Shown in pieces: positions 23,168-24,813 of a stretch of 24,813 nucleotides of DNA (positions are counted from its first letter, which is position 1; each line of letters opens with the position of its first letter). The position numbers were made by a program, and so were the translations under genes. The notes under the pieces were generated by a model. That model did not search any database. It had not been told where the DNA came from and was given only the letters and a program-made list of their open reading frames with translations. The DNA is taken from the NCBI GenBank assembly GCA_004124535.1, contig SCKQ01000036.1:1-24813 (forward strand). The letters are read 5' to 3'. This stretch comes from Fidelibacterota bacterium (GTDB taxonomy: Bacteria > Marinisomatota > Marinisomatia > Marinisomatales > TCS55).

Positions 23168-24813
23168 ATGCCCAAAACTTTACCTGAAATAACCTTAAAA
23201 GCAGTCGTATTGGGGGTCCTGTTATCCGTAATCCTTGCAGGCGCAAATGCCTACCTTGGCCTGTTTGCAGGGATGACAGTTTCTGCTTCCATTCCAGCCG
23301 CAGTTATTTCCATGGGGATTTTACGCGCATTCAGAAATTCAAATATCCTGGAAAACAATATTGTTCAAACTGCCGCCTCTGCCGGTGAATCATTAGCAGC
23401 TGGTGTTATCTTTACGATTCCTGCATTGGTGTTGATGGGTGTCTGGACAGAGTTTGATTATTTTGAAGTAGCAAAAATCGCTGCCATTGGCGGTGTGATC
23501 GGTGTATTGTTCACTGTTCCGCTCCGACGGGCACTGATTGTGGAAGCAAAATTAAAATACCCGGAAGGCGTGGCAACCGCAGCCGTGCTTCAGGCGGGAG
23601 AAGAGTCTCGTACATCTGATACAAAAGATGAATCCGGCGGTCTTGTTATAATTGGTATTGCTGGCCTGGTAGGTGGTGTGATGAAATTATGCCAGCAGGG
23701 TCTGGGGATGTGGCATGCTGCAATAGAAGGTGCTGTCACCATTCGCGGTTCTATTTTCGGGCTGGGATCAGACCTTTCACCGGCTTTGATCTCCGTAGGT
23801 TATATCGTTGGACGAAATATTGGTATCCTGGTGATCGCTGGTGGGCTCATTTCCTGGGCCATTGCCATTCCCATTTATTCGGCAATTTATGGCTTTGAAG
23901 GCGAACCTATGGATGCGGCCTGGAAGATTTGGAATTCCCAAATTCGATATCTCGGCGTCGGTGCCATGGTGGTGGGCGGTATCTGGTCCTTAATCAAATT
24001 GGTAAAACCTCTTTGGGATGGTATTCATGCCAGCCTGGCAACATTAAAAAAATCCGCCGCAGACACTGAAATACCCCTGGCGGAACAAGACTTTCCCATC
24101 AACTATGTCGGCATTGCATTGGCGGTGTTGCTCATACCGGTTTTCCTTCTTTATTTCGATATTGTTCATCATGTGGGCATCGCAGTTCTGCTTGCATTGG
24201 TAATGATGGTTTTCGGGTTTCTGTTTTCAGCTGTGGCAGCCTATATGGCCGGAATGGTGGGATCATCAAATAATCCAATTTCCGGCGTTACCATCGCGAC
24301 GATCCTCTTCTCTTCTCTTCTCCTTTTACTTTTACTTGGAGAGAATTCTGATGTAGGCGCTCCAGCCGCAATTATGATCGGTGCTGTGGTCTGCTGTGCA
24401 GCTGCCATCGGCGGCGATAATCTCCAAGACCTTAAAACCGGTCACATCGTAGGCGCAACTCCCTGGAAACAGCAGGTGATGCAAATTGTGGGGACCGTGA
24501 GTGCAGCACTGGTTTTGGGATTAGTTCTGGATATTTTACACACGGCATACACCATCGGTTCACCAACGCTCTCCGCCCCGCAGGCGACGTTAATGAAATC
24601 CGTGGCAGAAGGTGTATTCAAAGGAAATCTGCCATGGAACTTTGTATATATTGGTGCTGTTATAGCCATCATTATAATTATGTTGGACATCCGACAGGAA
24701 AAGCGCGGATCTGATTTTCGGATACCGGTATTGGCCGTGGCAGTTGGAATTTATTTGCCTATTGAGTTGACTGTACCAATTTTTATTGGCGGAATGATTA
24801 ATCATTTGGGCAA
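23168..24813 (+). CDS. OPT-family oligopeptide transporter, C-terminus outside window
   Basis: The frame is open from ATG 23168 to the window end (548 full codons). GGAG lies 5 nt before the start. Family landmarks are LAGANAYLGLFAGMTVSASI (about 19-38), ENNIVQTAASAGESLAAGVI, YPEGVATAAVLQAGEES, and MAGMVGSSNNPISGVTIATI with the NPxSG motif typical of OPT carriers. IGGDNLQDLKTGHIVGATPW follows. About 12 membrane segments are present, with 14-16 expected for the family. Bacterial OPT proteins import oligopeptides or metal chelates with protons. The gene is divergent from the TPP-controlled receptor across 92 bp (aptamer to ATG). I see no riboswitch on its own strand, so coregulation is not shown. 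The substrate is unknown. Confidence 0.93.
   Translation, partial: MPKTLPEITLKAVVLGVLLSVILAGANAYLGLFAGMTVSASIPAAVISMGILRAFRNSNILENNIVQTAASAGESLAAGVIFTIPALVLMGVWTEFDYFEVAKIAAIGGVIGVLFTVPLRRALIVEAKLKYPEGVATAAVLQAGEESRTSDTKDESGGLVIIGIAGLVGGVMKLCQQGLGMWHAAIEGAVTIRGSIFGLGSDLSPALISVGYIVGRNIGILVIAGGLISWAIAIPIYSAIYGFEGEPMDAAWKIWNSQIRYLGVGAMVVGGIWSLIKLVKPLWDGIHASLATLKKSAADTEIPLAEQDFPINYVGIALAVLLIPVFLLYFDIVHHVGIAVLLALVMMVFGFLFSAVAAYMAGMVGSSNNPISGVTIATILFSSLLLLLLLGENSDVGAPAAIMIGAVVCCAAAIGGDNLQDLKTGHIVGATPWKQQVMQIVGTVSAALVLGLVLDILHTAYTIGSPTLSAPQATLMKSVAEGVFKGNLPWNFVYIGAVIAIIIIMLDIRQEKRGSDFRIPVLAVAVGIYLPIELTVPIFIGGMINHLG

Noticed and set aside
1..24813. CRISPR arrays, tRNA, rRNA, insertion sequences, phage or defence genes
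   Set aside because: Scanned for and not seen; no direct-repeat arrays, transposases or recognisable RNA genes.

Overview
This 24.8 kb window looks like chromosomal DNA from a diderm bacterium of the Fibrobacterota-Chlorobiota-Bacteroidota (FCB) group. Candidatus Neomarinimicrobiota (Marinimicrobia/SAR406) is my best guess. The evidence is a carboxypeptidase-regulatory-like TonB-dependent receptor, lipoproteins, a DUF5683-type protein, LamG/cohesin-like surface proteins, NamZ/DUF1343 proteins and a UMF1-type MFS transporter. The assignment is inference, because no rRNA is present. I saw no tRNA, rRNA, insertion sequence, CRISPR array or phage gene. Genes are densely packed, with many 1-17 nt overlaps and several TTG/GTG starts. 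No gene-free gap exceeds 300 bp.

Layout. (1) 1-2342, minus: a cohesin-like lipoprotein translationally coupled to a large LamG-type surface protein that runs off the left edge, with a plausible promoter at 2430-2458. (2) 2598-4986, minus: an envelope operon of SH3-like lipoprotein, PEGA protein and DUF5683 protein. (3) 5054-5446, minus: a hotdog acyl-CoA thioesterase, preceded by a perfect long-range inverted repeat with a nested hairpin (5490-5559). (4) 5634-12059, minus: the most interesting block. It holds a NamZ-like (GH171/DUF1343) domain fused to a complete sodium:solute symporter, a second free-standing NamZ-like protein, a predicted outer-membrane beta-barrel and a UMF1-type MFS transporter. 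I read it as a possible system for releasing and importing peptidoglycan amino sugars. (5) 12172-14048, plus: an SLC13/DASS-type transporter lacking both canonical SNT motifs, with a small single-span membrane protein behind it. (6) 14062-17292, minus: an ABC ATPase with degenerate motifs, its permease, a nucleoside 2-deoxyribosyltransferase-like protein and alanine racemase, following polA (17317-20037). (7) 20159-20584, plus: arfB. (8) 20669-23075, minus: a TonB-dependent receptor under a TPP riboswitch, so probably an outer-membrane thiamine importer, divergent from an OPT-family transporter that runs off the right edge.

Much of the window serves the cell envelope and nutrient capture. The NamZ-symporter fusion joins, on paper, a periplasmic sugar-releasing domain to the inner-membrane carrier. 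The riboswitch ties outer-membrane uptake to the intracellular TPP level. The long open frame that appears to begin at 23101 in front of the receptor is the riboswitch read as protein; the real start is 22981.
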